Source of the DNA: Novosphingobium sp. ZN18A2
Lineage (GTDB): Bacteria; Pseudomonadota; Alphaproteobacteria; Sphingomonadales; Sphingomonadaceae
Direction: 5' to 3'
Length of the DNA stretch: 64,000 bases
Assembly: GCF_036784765.1 (NCBI RefSeq)
Contig: NZ_CP136651.1
Coordinates: 620,001-684,000 of the forward strand
Shown here: positions 15,169-23,120 of the stretch, piece by piece
Position numbering within the stretch: position 1 is the first letter of the stretch
How the letters are laid out: each line of letters starts with the position of its first letter
The notes under the pieces: generated by a model
Seen by the model: the letters and a program-made list of their open reading frames with translations, nothing else
What the model was told of the DNA's origin: nothing
Databases searched by the model: none
Translations under genes and position numbers: made by a program

Positions 15169-15716
15169 CGACGATGATCGACCAGATACGTGCCGCCCGT
15201 CCGATGCGATCCTTCGCCATCGGATTCGCCCTTTCGGCCGCCTGCATCGCGGGTGCGCAGCACCTTGCCGCGCAGGCGATCGCCAGCCACGATACCAAGG
15301 GGCCGGTAAACTACGCCGCCGACCGGATCGAATTGCAGGACAAGCAAAAGCGCGTGGTGCTGTCGGGCGATGTCGATATCACGCAGGGCGATTTGCGGAT
15401 GCAGGCGGCTCGCACCACCGTAGCCTACAGCGACCAGGGTTCGCTTCGCATCCAGCGGATCGATGCGACCGGCGGGGTGCGCGTCACGCGCGGGAGCGAA
15501 AGCGCGCGCGGCAATGCGGCGGTGTACGACTTCAACCGCAAGATCATAACGATGATCGGCAATGTCACCCTGAAGCGCGGAACCGATACGCTGACCGGGG
15601 GGCGTCTGGTGATCGACCTGAACTCCGGCGTGTCGAGCGTCGATGGCAGCGCATCGGGTGCGGCTCAGGCCAATGGTCGGGTGAGCGGGACGTTCCAGGT
15701 CGATACCGGCAACTGA
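15165..15716 (+). CDS. lptA: LPS transport periplasmic protein LptA
   Basis: LptA forms the periplasmic bridge that carries lipopolysaccharide from LptC to LptD. The 183-residue protein has an N-terminal signal sequence (hydrophobic SFAIGFALSAACIAGAQ, about residues 15-31) followed by an OstA-type beta-jellyroll. Recognisable strands include NYAADRIELQDKQKRVVLSG and the GNVTLKRGTDTLTGGRLVIDL segment. It is translationally coupled to lptC. The next gene is convergent after a 79-base gap. lptB is not nearby in this window. Confidence 0.9.
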   Translation: MTTMIDQIRAARPMRSFAIGFALSAACIAGAQHLAAQAIASHDTKGPVNYAADRIELQDKQKRVVLSGDVDITQGDLRMQAARTTVAYSDQGSLRIQRIDATGGVRVTRGSESARGNAAVYDFNRKIITMIGNVTLKRGTDTLTGGRLVIDLNSGVSSVDGSASGAAQANGRVSGTFQVDTGN

Positions 15717-15795
15717 AATCCGCGCGGGCCGGGTATTAGAGCGGCCAACCCTTCATGCAGATGCGCCGCGTCCCGCCGTTCGCGGGCGTGGAAAT

Positions 15796-16413
15796 CTATC
15801 GCGGCCGCTCGCGGCGGATTTGCCGGACGTAGATTGCCGAACAAAGCCCGATTAAACCCGCTAGGCCCATGTCGATCAGATAATTCACGCGAAAGATGCC
15901 GCCACGATAGATCAGAGCGTCGATCGCGTGGAGCGAAACAAGGCGGATGGCGAAATAGGTCGCCATGGCAATGGCCGCGAAACGCGCAAGGACCAGCACG
16001 CGTTGCACCGGTTTTCTCCGCTGGCGGCTGATGGTCCGCACCGTCCAGTAGGCCAGCACGCCCAGAACCAGGACGAGCGCGGCCGAAACCGGCCGCTGCC
16101 ATTCGCTGCGCGCGTTATATATGCGGTCGGAACGCGCCGCCGCGCGCACGATATCCTGCACGTCGTGATCGATGTTCAACACCCTTATCGCGGCGAATAT
16201 CGCGAACATCGCGCAGATGGCGCGCCACTGGCGGATCTCGCCCGTGGTCCGGCCTTGGCGGTGCGCGACCGTGGCAGCGCGCGCGGCAAGCCCGGCGACG
16301 AGGACATAGACCACGGCGCCCGCAAGGCTTGGAATCGACGGCGCTTCAAACACGGCGGCGCGAAAATCCCGTTGCCCGATAGCGCCGGGCCATTGCCCTG
16401 AACCGGTTTTCAT
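15796..16413 (-). CDS. Hypothetical multi-spanning membrane protein
   Basis: I do not recognise this 205-residue protein. It shows four to five hydrophobic helices, for example IPSLAGAVVYVLVAGLAARA, AICAMFAIFAAIRVL, AALVLVLGVLAYWTV and YLIDMGLAGLIGLCSAIYV, joined by arginine-rich loops that suggest cytoplasmic turns. The ATG at 16413 is chosen over an in-frame TTG at 16428. It is divergent from the PssD-like gene with an 81-base spacer, so it may belong functionally to the EPS locus, but nothing in the sequence says how. Confidence 0.65.
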   Translation of the reverse strand: MKTGSGQWPGAIGQRDFRAAVFEAPSIPSLAGAVVYVLVAGLAARAATVAHRQGRTTGEIRQWRAICAMFAIFAAIRVLNIDHDVQDIVRAAARSDRIYNARSEWQRPVSAALVLVLGVLAYWTVRTISRQRRKPVQRVLVLARFAAIAMATYFAIRLVSLHAIDALIYRGGIFRVNYLIDMGLAGLIGLCSAIYVRQIRRERPR

Positions 16414-16494
16414 TTTGCATTTCCGCAATCTATAGGCGGATCAGGGGTTGTTACCTAACAGTCTTTCAATGAAGCGTGAGTTGAAACATCCGAA

Positions 16495-16965
16495 ATGGTG
16501 GTAGCGGCAAAGAAAAAGCCCGTTCGCATTCTGGCAGTCGCATCCGCCGGAGGGCATTGGGAACAACTGATGCTGCTTCGTCCGGCGCTGGATAGTGGTG
16601 CGTGCATGTTCGTGACTACCATGGAGGGTCTTCCCGAACGCGCCGCTTTGCGGAATTTCGCCATCGTGTCCGATTGCAATGCCGACAAACCGCTCCGCGC
16701 ATTGCTCTGTGCCGTGCAGCTTGCGGCGATAATCGTCCGCTTTCGCCCGCAACGGGTAGTGACGACCGGGGCCATGCCGGGCCTCATCGCGATTGTTCTG
16801 GCGCGCCTGGCGGGAGCGCGCACGATGTGGATCGACAGCGTGGCGAACGCCGAACGGCTTTCCGCCGCAGGATCGCACGCAAGGCGATTTGCCCATGTCC
16901 ACCTCTCGCAATGGCCGGACGTCGCATCCGCCTCGGGTTCGCGATACGAAGGCCGGATACTGTGA
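16495..16965 (+). CDS. Alg14/PssD-like membrane-anchor subunit of a split glycosyltransferase
   Basis: A 156-residue protein of the Alg14/PssD family. It starts with the family motif ILAVASAGGHWEQLMLL (about residues 12-28) and carries VVTTGAMPGLIAIVLARLAGARTMWIDS (about 88-115), matching the Alg14 pattern TTGA-G followed by an ID/IES segment. In rhizobia, PssD with PssE transfers glucuronic acid during EPS assembly; in eukaryotes Alg14 with Alg13 transfers GlcNAc. The next gene encodes the Alg13/PssE partner and overlaps by GTGA. A UDP-glucose dehydrogenase 3 kb away makes glucuronic acid the likeliest donor sugar; that is inference. Confidence 0.85.
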   Translation: MVVAAKKKPVRILAVASAGGHWEQLMLLRPALDSGACMFVTTMEGLPERAALRNFAIVSDCNADKPLRALLCAVQLAAIIVRFRPQRVVTTGAMPGLIAIVLARLAGARTMWIDSVANAERLSAAGSHARRFAHVHLSQWPDVASASGSRYEGRIL

Positions 16966-17432
16966 TCTTCGGTGTGGCCGGCACGCAACTCGGTTTCCCT
17001 CGCCTGATGCGCTATTTCGAAGCGCTTGCCGTGGAGCTGGACGAGCAGGTTGTCGTGCAGACCGCCCAGCCCGGCTATGCGCCCGCCATGTTCACGGCGC
17101 GGGCGTTCATGCCGCCGGGCGAGTTCGACGCGCATGTACGCGGCGCGTCGATCGTTGTCGGCCATGCCGGGATCGGCACGATCCTGGCGGCGCGCAGGTT
17201 CGCAAGGCCGTTGGTGATCGTCCCTCGGCGCTTCGCTTTGGGAGAACATCGCAACGACCATCAAGCGGCAATGGCCCGCCAGGTGGCTGGCACGCCGGGT
17301 ATCGCCGTCGCGGAAGATCTGCCTGCGCTGCGCGCGGCACTGGCCGCACGCTCTTCTCCCACCGGAAGGCACGACTTCGCGCCAGAGCGCGAACGCTTAA
17401 TTCGTGCGGTAGATATGTTTATTCGATCCTGA
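16962..17432 (+). CDS. Alg13/PssE-like catalytic subunit of a split glycosyltransferase
   Basis: A 156-residue GT28 C-terminal-type domain. It begins IFGVAGTQLGFPRLMRYFE, replacing the usual VxVGTT start of Alg13/PssE, and has the nucleotide-sugar binding segment VVGHAGIGTILAARRFARPL followed by VPRRFALGEHRNDHQAAMA (GEH-N-HQ pattern). The start is a GTG at 16962 whose last two bases begin the TGA stop of the PssD-like gene, so synthesis of the two subunits is coupled. The frame is open far upstream but not conserved there. Together the pair should form one transferase at the inner membrane, probably a glucuronosyltransferase. Confidence 0.85.
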   Translation: MIFGVAGTQLGFPRLMRYFEALAVELDEQVVVQTAQPGYAPAMFTARAFMPPGEFDAHVRGASIVVGHAGIGTILAARRFARPLVIVPRRFALGEHRNDHQAAMARQVAGTPGIAVAEDLPALRAALAARSSPTGRHDFAPERERLIRAVDMFIRS

Positions 17433-17446
17433 ATGGATGTATTTAG

Positions 17447-17470
17447 TCCGAATATAATCGTCGATTCGGA
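17447..17470. promoter_or_regulatory. AT-rich inverted repeat upstream of the Wza-like gene
   Basis: TCCGAAT (17447-17453) and ATTCGGA (17464-17470) are perfect inverted repeats with a 10-base AT-rich spacer, inside the 113-base gap between the PssE-like stop and the Wza-like ATG. No T-run follows, so an operator is at least as likely as a terminator. The surroundings are notably richer in A and T than the coding DNA, as expected for a promoter region. Confidence 0.3.
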
Positions 17471-17545
17471 TGTAATTGCGGCGGTTGCGTTCAATAAGGG
17501 GCAAGTCTAAGCGAAACCCGCATCAAGAGTTCGGGGCGCAGGGGC

Positions 17546-18262
17546 ATGGTCAGGATTTGCCGTCTATACAAGGTCGGCGTTATTTCGGGTTCCATTGCTG
17601 CCTTGATGCTTTCGGGATGCGTTCATGTTCCCGAAGCGACGGTGGGCGGCGTCGCGGCGCAACCCGTGGCCGCGCTGGGCCAGGGCGATTATTCGGCCAG
17701 CGTGCCCGCCGATTACCCGCTCAATGCCGGCGATGCGATTTCGGTACGGGTCTTCCGTGAACCCGACCTTTCGGCCGAACAGGTAAACATAGATGCCGGT
17801 GGAGATGTTTCGCTTCCTCTGATCGGCGCGGTGAAAGCTGCGGGACTGTCCACGGATGCGTTTGCCCGGGCGGTCACGCGGCGCCTTGCGGCCGGATACC
17901 TGCGGCATCCGCAGGTTTCGGTAAACGTGCTCGACTATGGCTCGCACGTCGTGACGGTGGAAGGCGGCGTCGAAAAACCGGGGGTCTATCAATTCCGGCC
18001 CGGCGCCCGCCTGTCGGGTGCGATTGCCCTGGCAAGCGGGCCAAGCAAGGTTTCCAGGATCAGCGAGGTGGCAGTCTTCCGCAAGTCCGCGGAAGGCATG
18101 AAAGTGGCGAAGTTCGATTACGGCGCGATTCTGCAAGGGGCCATGATGGACCCCGTGCTGATGCCGCACGACAGGGTGGTTGTGGGCGTATCCGGGCTTT
18201 CGCAGTTCTGGCAGGACCTGATCAAGGCGCTGCCCACGTTCGCATTGTTCACCCGGTTCTGA
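17546..18262 (+). CDS. Polysaccharide export outer-membrane lipoprotein (Wza/GumB/BexD family)
   Basis: A 238-residue export protein that should form or gate the outer-membrane exit for EPS. It has a signal peptide with lipobox LSGC, acylated Cys at residue 25. The Poly_export domain (YPLNAGDAISVRVFREPDLS, about residues 57-76) and SLBB-type beta-grasp segment (VTVEGGVEKPGVYQFRPG, about 136-153) follow. It is shorter than E. coli Wza (about 360 residues) and closer in size to the GumB-like proteins of sphingomonads and xanthomonads, so it may lack the outer-membrane helix region. The Wzc-like gene follows after 17 bases. Confidence 0.92.
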   Translation: MVRICRLYKVGVISGSIAALMLSGCVHVPEATVGGVAAQPVAALGQGDYSASVPADYPLNAGDAISVRVFREPDLSAEQVNIDAGGDVSLPLIGAVKAAGLSTDAFARAVTRRLAAGYLRHPQVSVNVLDYGSHVVTVEGGVEKPGVYQFRPGARLSGAIALASGPSKVSRISEVAVFRKSAEGMKVAKFDYGAILQGAMMDPVLMPHDRVVVGVSGLSQFWQDLIKALPTFALFTRF

Positions 18263-18279
18263 TCGAAGGCTGCTGAACG

Positions 18280-20511
18280 ATGCGCAATGAAGCGTCCGCG
18301 GCGGGGTTCGATGCCGATGGCAATGGCGGCTGGATCGACCGGTATTTGCCGGCCGCGCCGGTGGATAGTGCATCGCACCACAGCGTGATCGATGCAGAGG
18401 CAATTCGCGGCTTCCTGTATCGCCAGAGGATTTTCCTGGCGAGCGCCATCGGCCTTGCCCTGTTGCTGGGCATTGCGGCCACGGTGCTGATGAAGCCGGT
18501 CTATTCCGCGTCTTCGACGGTCATCGTCGATCCGTATGGCAGGAATATCGTCGAGGGGGGCGACGTCGATCACGCCATACCGGTGAACGAGATTTTCCGG
18601 TTTCTGAAGACCACGGGCGACGTGGTGGCAAGCCGAAAGCTGGCGCTTCACGTATTCGATTCGCTCGACCGGGCGCAGCAGGCCCAAATCGCGGACAGCA
18701 AGGCTGACGATGGCAAGCCGGCAGCGATGCCGCCGGCGCGCAGGCGCGCCGAACGGCGCGACAACGGGGCCGCCGCGTTGCAGGGCAACGTCAAGGTCGA
18801 AGTCCCGATAGACAGCCGTATGCTCACCATAACCTATCGGGCGGGCAGCGCGGAACTCGCGGCGGCGGTCGCCAACGCCTATGCCGATAACCTGGTGCTG
18901 GAAGACCTGCGCGACAGCACCGAATCCAATGCCTATGCGCAAAAGTACCTGAAGGAGCAGATTGCGAAGCTGCGCAGCCGGCTTGAACAGGCCGAAGTCG
19001 CCAGGAACAGCTATGCCCGGGCGAACGGCATCGTAATAGAAGCGCCAACGGCCGGAGACGGTGGCGTGTATGGCGCGCGTCCCGAAGAAGCCAACCCGTC
19101 GATTGCGGTATCGACGCTTTCGAACGTGAACGAGACGTATGCGGCGGCCCGCGCACGGCGGATAGAGGCCCAGGGCCGGTGGGAAGCGGTTGCGCATATC
19201 CCCGCCGCGCAATTGCCCCAGGTTCAGCAGAACGCCGCAATCCAGGCGCTGGTCTCCAGCCGGTCCTCGCTTGCGGGGCAGCTTGCGGACCTCGACCAGC
19301 GCTATGGGGAAAGCCATCCCAGGATCAAGGAGATCAAGGCGCAGATCGCGGCACTCGATCGCCAGATCGCCACCGCCAGCGCCGATGTCAAAAACGGCAT
19401 CCGGCTGGATTACGAAGTCGCGCGCAAGCAGGAGACGGCTCTCTCTGCCGAACTTGGCCGGGTTTCGGACGCGACGATGAACGAGCAGGACCGCCGCGTG
19501 CGATATAACCTGATGACGCGCGATGCCGCGGCCTTGCGCACACAGCTTGCGGCCCTGCTTGACCGCTACAACCAGATTTCGTCCGCCGCGAAGCTGCAGA
19601 GCAATTCGGTCAGCGTGCTGGACCGGGCCGACGTGCCTTCCGCGCCGGTTTCCCCCAGGCTTTGGAAGAACCTGCTCATCGCGCTTGTTCTGGGTGCGGG
19701 GCTGGGCGGCGGACTGGCGCTGTTGCGCGACATTTTCGACGATCGCCTGCGGCCTGCCGAAGATGTGGAACGCAAGCTGGGCGTGCCGCTGGTCGGTGTT
19801 ACGCCAGACGTGCCCGAACGCGATCTGGCCGATGAAACGTCAAAGCCATACGGCAACCTGATGGAAGCCTATGCGTCGATCCGCACGACGCTTGAATCGA
19901 TCCTGCCGCAGGACCGCAACGTGGTGCAGATCACCAGCAGCCAGCCTTCGGAGGGCAAGACGGTTTCCGCTGTCGCGCTTGCCCGTAAGGCGGCAATGGC
20001 AGGGCGGCGAACCTTGCTGATCGATGCCGATTTGCGCAAGCCGGCGATAGCGCGGTCGCTTGGCAGGGAGCGGCCCGAAAACGGGCTAGTCGAGGTGCTG
20101 CTTGGCCGCGCCGACCTGGCAGCATCGCTTCTGCGCGAGGAAACGCCCAACCTTTCGGTCCTGCCGGTCGGATCGATACCGCCCGATCCGGTCACCCTGT
20201 TGTCATCCGATATGCTGCGCGATCTGATCGAACGGGTGCGCCACGAATACGATCTTGTCGTGCTGGATACCTCTCCGGTGATCGGCATTGCCGACGCCGC
20301 GATCGTATCGCGCATTGCCGACAGCACGATCTTCATCGTCGAGGCAAATCGCATCCACTTCGGCCAGGCAAAGGCTTCGCTTCGCCGCCTTCGCAGCGCC
20401 GGGGCCAATATCGCAGGCGTTGTGCTTACCAGGTTCCACGCGTTGGAGGCGGGGCAGAATTACGGGTATCACTACGCCTATTACAGTTATGGCGAGGATG
20501 GGCGGTCCTGA
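18280..20511 (+). CDS. Polysaccharide co-polymerase with BY-kinase domain (Wzc/GumC-ExoP type)
   Basis: A 743-residue inner-membrane protein that controls EPS chain length and export. The Wzz domain lies between transmembrane helices at about residues 51-71 and 464-482, with a long coiled-coil-rich periplasmic part between. The cytoplasmic C-terminus is a bacterial tyrosine kinase: Walker A SSQPSEGKTVSAVALA (about 553-568), Walker A' LLIDADLRKP (about 579-588), Walker B LVVLDTSP (about 659-666). The C-terminal tail YGYHYAYYSYGEDGRS is the tyrosine cluster that is autophosphorylated in this family. Kinase and membrane domain are fused, as in proteobacterial Wzc. Confidence 0.94.
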   Translation: MRNEASAAGFDADGNGGWIDRYLPAAPVDSASHHSVIDAEAIRGFLYRQRIFLASAIGLALLLGIAATVLMKPVYSASSTVIVDPYGRNIVEGGDVDHAIPVNEIFRFLKTTGDVVASRKLALHVFDSLDRAQQAQIADSKADDGKPAAMPPARRRAERRDNGAAALQGNVKVEVPIDSRMLTITYRAGSAELAAAVANAYADNLVLEDLRDSTESNAYAQKYLKEQIAKLRSRLEQAEVARNSYARANGIVIEAPTAGDGGVYGARPEEANPSIAVSTLSNVNETYAAARARRIEAQGRWEAVAHIPAAQLPQVQQNAAIQALVSSRSSLAGQLADLDQRYGESHPRIKEIKAQIAALDRQIATASADVKNGIRLDYEVARKQETALSAELGRVSDATMNEQDRRVRYNLMTRDAAALRTQLAALLDRYNQISSAAKLQSNSVSVLDRADVPSAPVSPRLWKNLLIALVLGAGLGGGLALLRDIFDDRLRPAEDVERKLGVPLVGVTPDVPERDLADETSKPYGNLMEAYASIRTTLESILPQDRNVVQITSSQPSEGKTVSAVALARKAAMAGRRTLLIDADLRKPAIARSLGRERPENGLVEVLLGRADLAASLLREETPNLSVLPVGSIPPDPVTLLSSDMLRDLIERVRHEYDLVVLDTSPVIGIADAAIVSRIADSTIFIVEANRIHFGQAKASLRRLRSAGANIAGVVLTRFHALEAGQNYGYHYAYYSYGEDGRS

Positions 20512-21736
20512 GCCGCGCGATGATCGGGCGCGTGCGGCGGGGCGCCCGCGTGTCGTGCACGTCAGCGCGGATTTTCCCGACCCGTTCGAACCGAACAAGA
20601 CGCCGGTCATCCGGTCGCTGCTGGACATAACGGCTGACGGGTTCGATCACCGCGCCGTGTCGATAAACCGGCGCAATCCGGGTGGTCCGGCCTTTGCACG
20701 TGGCCTGCTGCCTCGCGGACAGGAGACGGGAATCGCGATTTGCGAACAGTCGTTCGACTATGGCACGACGCTGCAATATGCTGCGCCGCCGCGCGGGCTG
20801 TTCCACAAGACGATGCTGCACAGGCTTGGCGACTGGTTGGCGGCAAGGCTGGCTGGCGCGCCCGGCCCGGACCTGCTTGTCGCCCACAAGTTGACGATAG
20901 AGGGCATAGCGGTACGGCGCGCGGCCACGCGGCTGAACCTGCCTTTTGCGCTTGTCATCCAGGGCAACACCGATCTCAAGATCCTTGCCGCCCGGCCCGA
21001 TCTGCGCGGGGAATTCCGCAGGATTTTCCATGATGCGGCCGCCGTGCTGCCCTTTGCGCCTTGGGCCTTGCGCGGTGTGGAGGCACGGCTTGGGTGTCGC
21101 GCCGGCCCCGTCCACATGATGCCATGCCCGACCGACCTGGACCGTCCGCTGACTCCGGTGGTGGGGGATGGCACGCTGGTTTCCGCCTTTCACCTGCGCA
21201 ATCTTGCGGGAAAGAACCTGGCGGGGCTGTGTTCGGCTCTCCGCCTGACGGCGCGGCAGGGGCATCGACTTCATCTGTCCGTCATCGGCGGGGGGAGCGA
21301 AGCCGACCTTGCGCAGGGCCGCGCCCTTGCCGCCGGGCTGGACGCCGTAGCCTTCGAAGGGCCGCTTGGACGCGCGGCCTTGCGTGACAGAATGCACCGC
21401 GCGACCGGCTTCGCGATGCCTTCGCACCGCGAGAGTTTCGGTCTTGTCTTCGTGGAGGCGCTTATGGCCGGCCTGCCGATAATCTATCCGTCAGGTGCCG
21501 CGGTGGACGGGTGGTTTGACGGGCTTCCCTTTGCCCTGAGGGTGGACGCCCGCGATCACCGCGCCATCGCGCGGGCCATGCTCGCTCTGGTCCGCGATGA
21601 GGCGCGATTGAAGGCGGAACTGGCCAGATGGCAGCGCAGCGACGATGCGCGGCGCTTCATGCGCCCGGCAATTGCGGACGTGTTCGGGCGCGGCTTGCGC
21701 GAAGCGATAGGGAGAGGGCGATCAGCGCAGGCTTGA
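20489..21736 (+). CDS. Glycosyltransferase, GT4-like (GT-B fold)
   Basis: A 415-residue transferase. The C-terminal GT1/GT4 domain contains HLRNLAGKNLAGLCSALRL, SVIGGGSEADLAQGRALAAG and the donor-binding EX7E-type segment MPSHRESFGLVFVEALMAGLPII. The N-terminal half begins VVHVSADFPDPFEPNKTPVI, typical of the acceptor domain. The sugar and linkage cannot be read from sequence. The start is uncertain: ATG at 20489 or 20498, both inside the end of the Wzc-like gene, so translation is coupled. Its last 15 bases overlap the end of the convergent GT2 gene. Confidence 0.85.
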   Translation: MARMGGPEPRDDRARAAGRPRVVHVSADFPDPFEPNKTPVIRSLLDITADGFDHRAVSINRRNPGGPAFARGLLPRGQETGIAICEQSFDYGTTLQYAAPPRGLFHKTMLHRLGDWLAARLAGAPGPDLLVAHKLTIEGIAVRRAATRLNLPFALVIQGNTDLKILAARPDLRGEFRRIFHDAAAVLPFAPWALRGVEARLGCRAGPVHMMPCPTDLDRPLTPVVGDGTLVSAFHLRNLAGKNLAGLCSALRLTARQGHRLHLSVIGGGSEADLAQGRALAAGLDAVAFEGPLGRAALRDRMHRATGFAMPSHRESFGLVFVEALMAGLPIIYPSGAAVDGWFDGLPFALRVDARDHRAIARAMLALVRDEARLKAELARWQRSDDARRFMRPAIADVFGRGLREAIGRGRSAQA

Positions 21737-22666
21737 ATAGCCTGCCAGCCAGTCGTCCCGCCGGCGCCAGACCGCGCGCCACACGATGCGTTCCGGCCGT
21801 TCCGGAGCGATCGATGCGGCTATCCGCCGATTGGCCGCCCACAGCCAGAGGAGCATCAGCCCCAGAGGCGCGGTTCGTCTGCTCCAGTGATCGCGGATCA
21901 GCGTGGACCGGGCTTTCATGACCTTTACCACCTTGTCCTCCCGCTTTGCGGTCGATGCGCCGACAAGGTGCATGATCTGCGCATCGGGGGTGATCATCGG
22001 GCGATAGCCAAGCCGCGCCGCGCGCAGGCACATGTCCGCTTCCTCACCATACATGAAATAGCCCGGGTTGAAGCCGCCCAGCGCGCGCCAGAGGTCGCTC
22101 TTCAGCAGGAAGAAGCACCCGACCACGATGTCGACGTGCCGCACCGAATCGCGCGGCCAACCGCCGATCCCCTCGGGGTTGAAAATCGCGCTGCGCGGCA
22201 AGAGCCGCGACAGCCCCATCGCAGAGCACAGCAGGCTCCACGGCGTCATCCGGTTCCAGCACGATGCGGCGTTCAGCGATCCGTCCGGAAACACCGTGCG
22301 CCCGCCCACGATGCCCGCTTCGGGATGCGTCCTGGCAAAGGTCAGCAGGTTTTTGACCGCGTCCGGATGGGTTTCGGTATCGGGATTGAGCAGCAGCAGC
22401 CATTCGGTTCCGGCGGAAGCGGCCACCGCGTTGTTCGCGCGCGCAAAGCCGATATTTTCCGGGCTGCGGATCAGTTCGATATCCGGAAAACGGCGGGCAA
22501 TCGCATCGGCCGATCCGTCGTGTGATGCGTTGTCCCACACGACAAGCCGGAAGGCCACGTCGCCCGCATTGGCAAGCAGGGTTTCAATCGCGCGCAAGGT
22601 AAGATCGCGCGTGTTGTAGTTGACCATGATGACCGTCAGTTCGGGCCTGGCACCGGGTTCGGTCAT
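21722..22666 (-). CDS. Glycosyltransferase family 2 (rhamnosyltransferase-like)
   Basis: A 314-residue GT-A enzyme. The N-terminal motif TVIMVNYNTRDLTLRAIETL (about residues 11-30), the VVWDNASHDGSADAI strand, the LLLLNPDTE segment carrying the DXD-like motif, and the GYFMYGEEADMCLRAARLGYRP acceptor motif (ED-type catalytic base region) all fit the WbbL/RfbN-like GT2 group. Many of these transfer rhamnose, which agrees with the rml genes at 29-32.6 kb, but the donor is inference. The start MTEPGARPELTV at 22666 is chosen; open sequence upstream is not conserved. It is divergent from the spike-base gene, with 190 bases between starts. Confidence 0.88.
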   Translation of the reverse strand: MTEPGARPELTVIMVNYNTRDLTLRAIETLLANAGDVAFRLVVWDNASHDGSADAIARRFPDIELIRSPENIGFARANNAVAASAGTEWLLLLNPDTETHPDAVKNLLTFARTHPEAGIVGGRTVFPDGSLNAASCWNRMTPWSLLCSAMGLSRLLPRSAIFNPEGIGGWPRDSVRHVDIVVGCFFLLKSDLWRALGGFNPGYFMYGEEADMCLRAARLGYRPMITPDAQIMHLVGASTAKREDKVVKVMKARSTLIRDHWSRRTAPLGLMLLWLWAANRRIAASIAPERPERIVWRAVWRRRDDWLAGYSSLR

Positions 22667-22856
22667 GCTCTGTCCATATTGCGCGCCCGCTGTTTGCGGC
22701 CATCCGCCGTTACCGGAAATGGCCGCATCTTCCAGGCGACCTTCGACAGGCGCGGCACCGAAATCAAGCGCCACGCCGCCGCGCACAAACAACTTTCCTA
22801 CACGCGGGACGGAATGATAACGAAGTTCTTGATTTGTTTTCAATCGTGGAGGCAAT

Positions 22857-23120
22857 ATGTTGGATTACAAGAACTTTGCGGACAGCCCGATCGCGCCCGC
22901 ACGCCATTGCTTCGGCATCACGCCCGACGACGCGGCATCGCTGCCTTGGCCGACCAAGGGCATCTATGTGGGGCAGGCAGGTGACATTGCGCTGCGCAGC
23001 GTGAATGCCGATGCCGACGTGGTTTTTCGCAATGTTCCGGCGGGTGTCGTGCTGGACGTGTGCGCATCGGCGGTCCGCGCGGCGGGCACTACGGCCGGTG
23101 ATCTTGTGGGCATGGCCTGA
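22857..23120 (+). CDS. Spike base protein, GhsA (RCAP_Rcc01079)-like
   Basis: An 87-residue protein that I recognise as similar to the spike base protein of the Rhodobacter capsulatus gene transfer agent (Rcc01079, GhsA). Shared features are a hydrophilic start, ITPDDAASLP near residue 21, GIYVGQAGDIALRSVNADADV and VVFRNVPAGVVLDV in the middle, and the ending AGTTAGDLVGM. There is no signal peptide. GGAGG four bases before the ATG is a strong ribosome site. The stop shares one base with the ATG of the next gene (TGATG), so the two proteins are coupled. No capsid, portal or tail gene is in this window. Similarity is from motif recall and has not been tested by alignment. Confidence 0.72.
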   Translation: MLDYKNFADSPIAPARHCFGITPDDAASLPWPTKGIYVGQAGDIALRSVNADADVVFRNVPAGVVLDVCASAVRAAGTTAGDLVGMA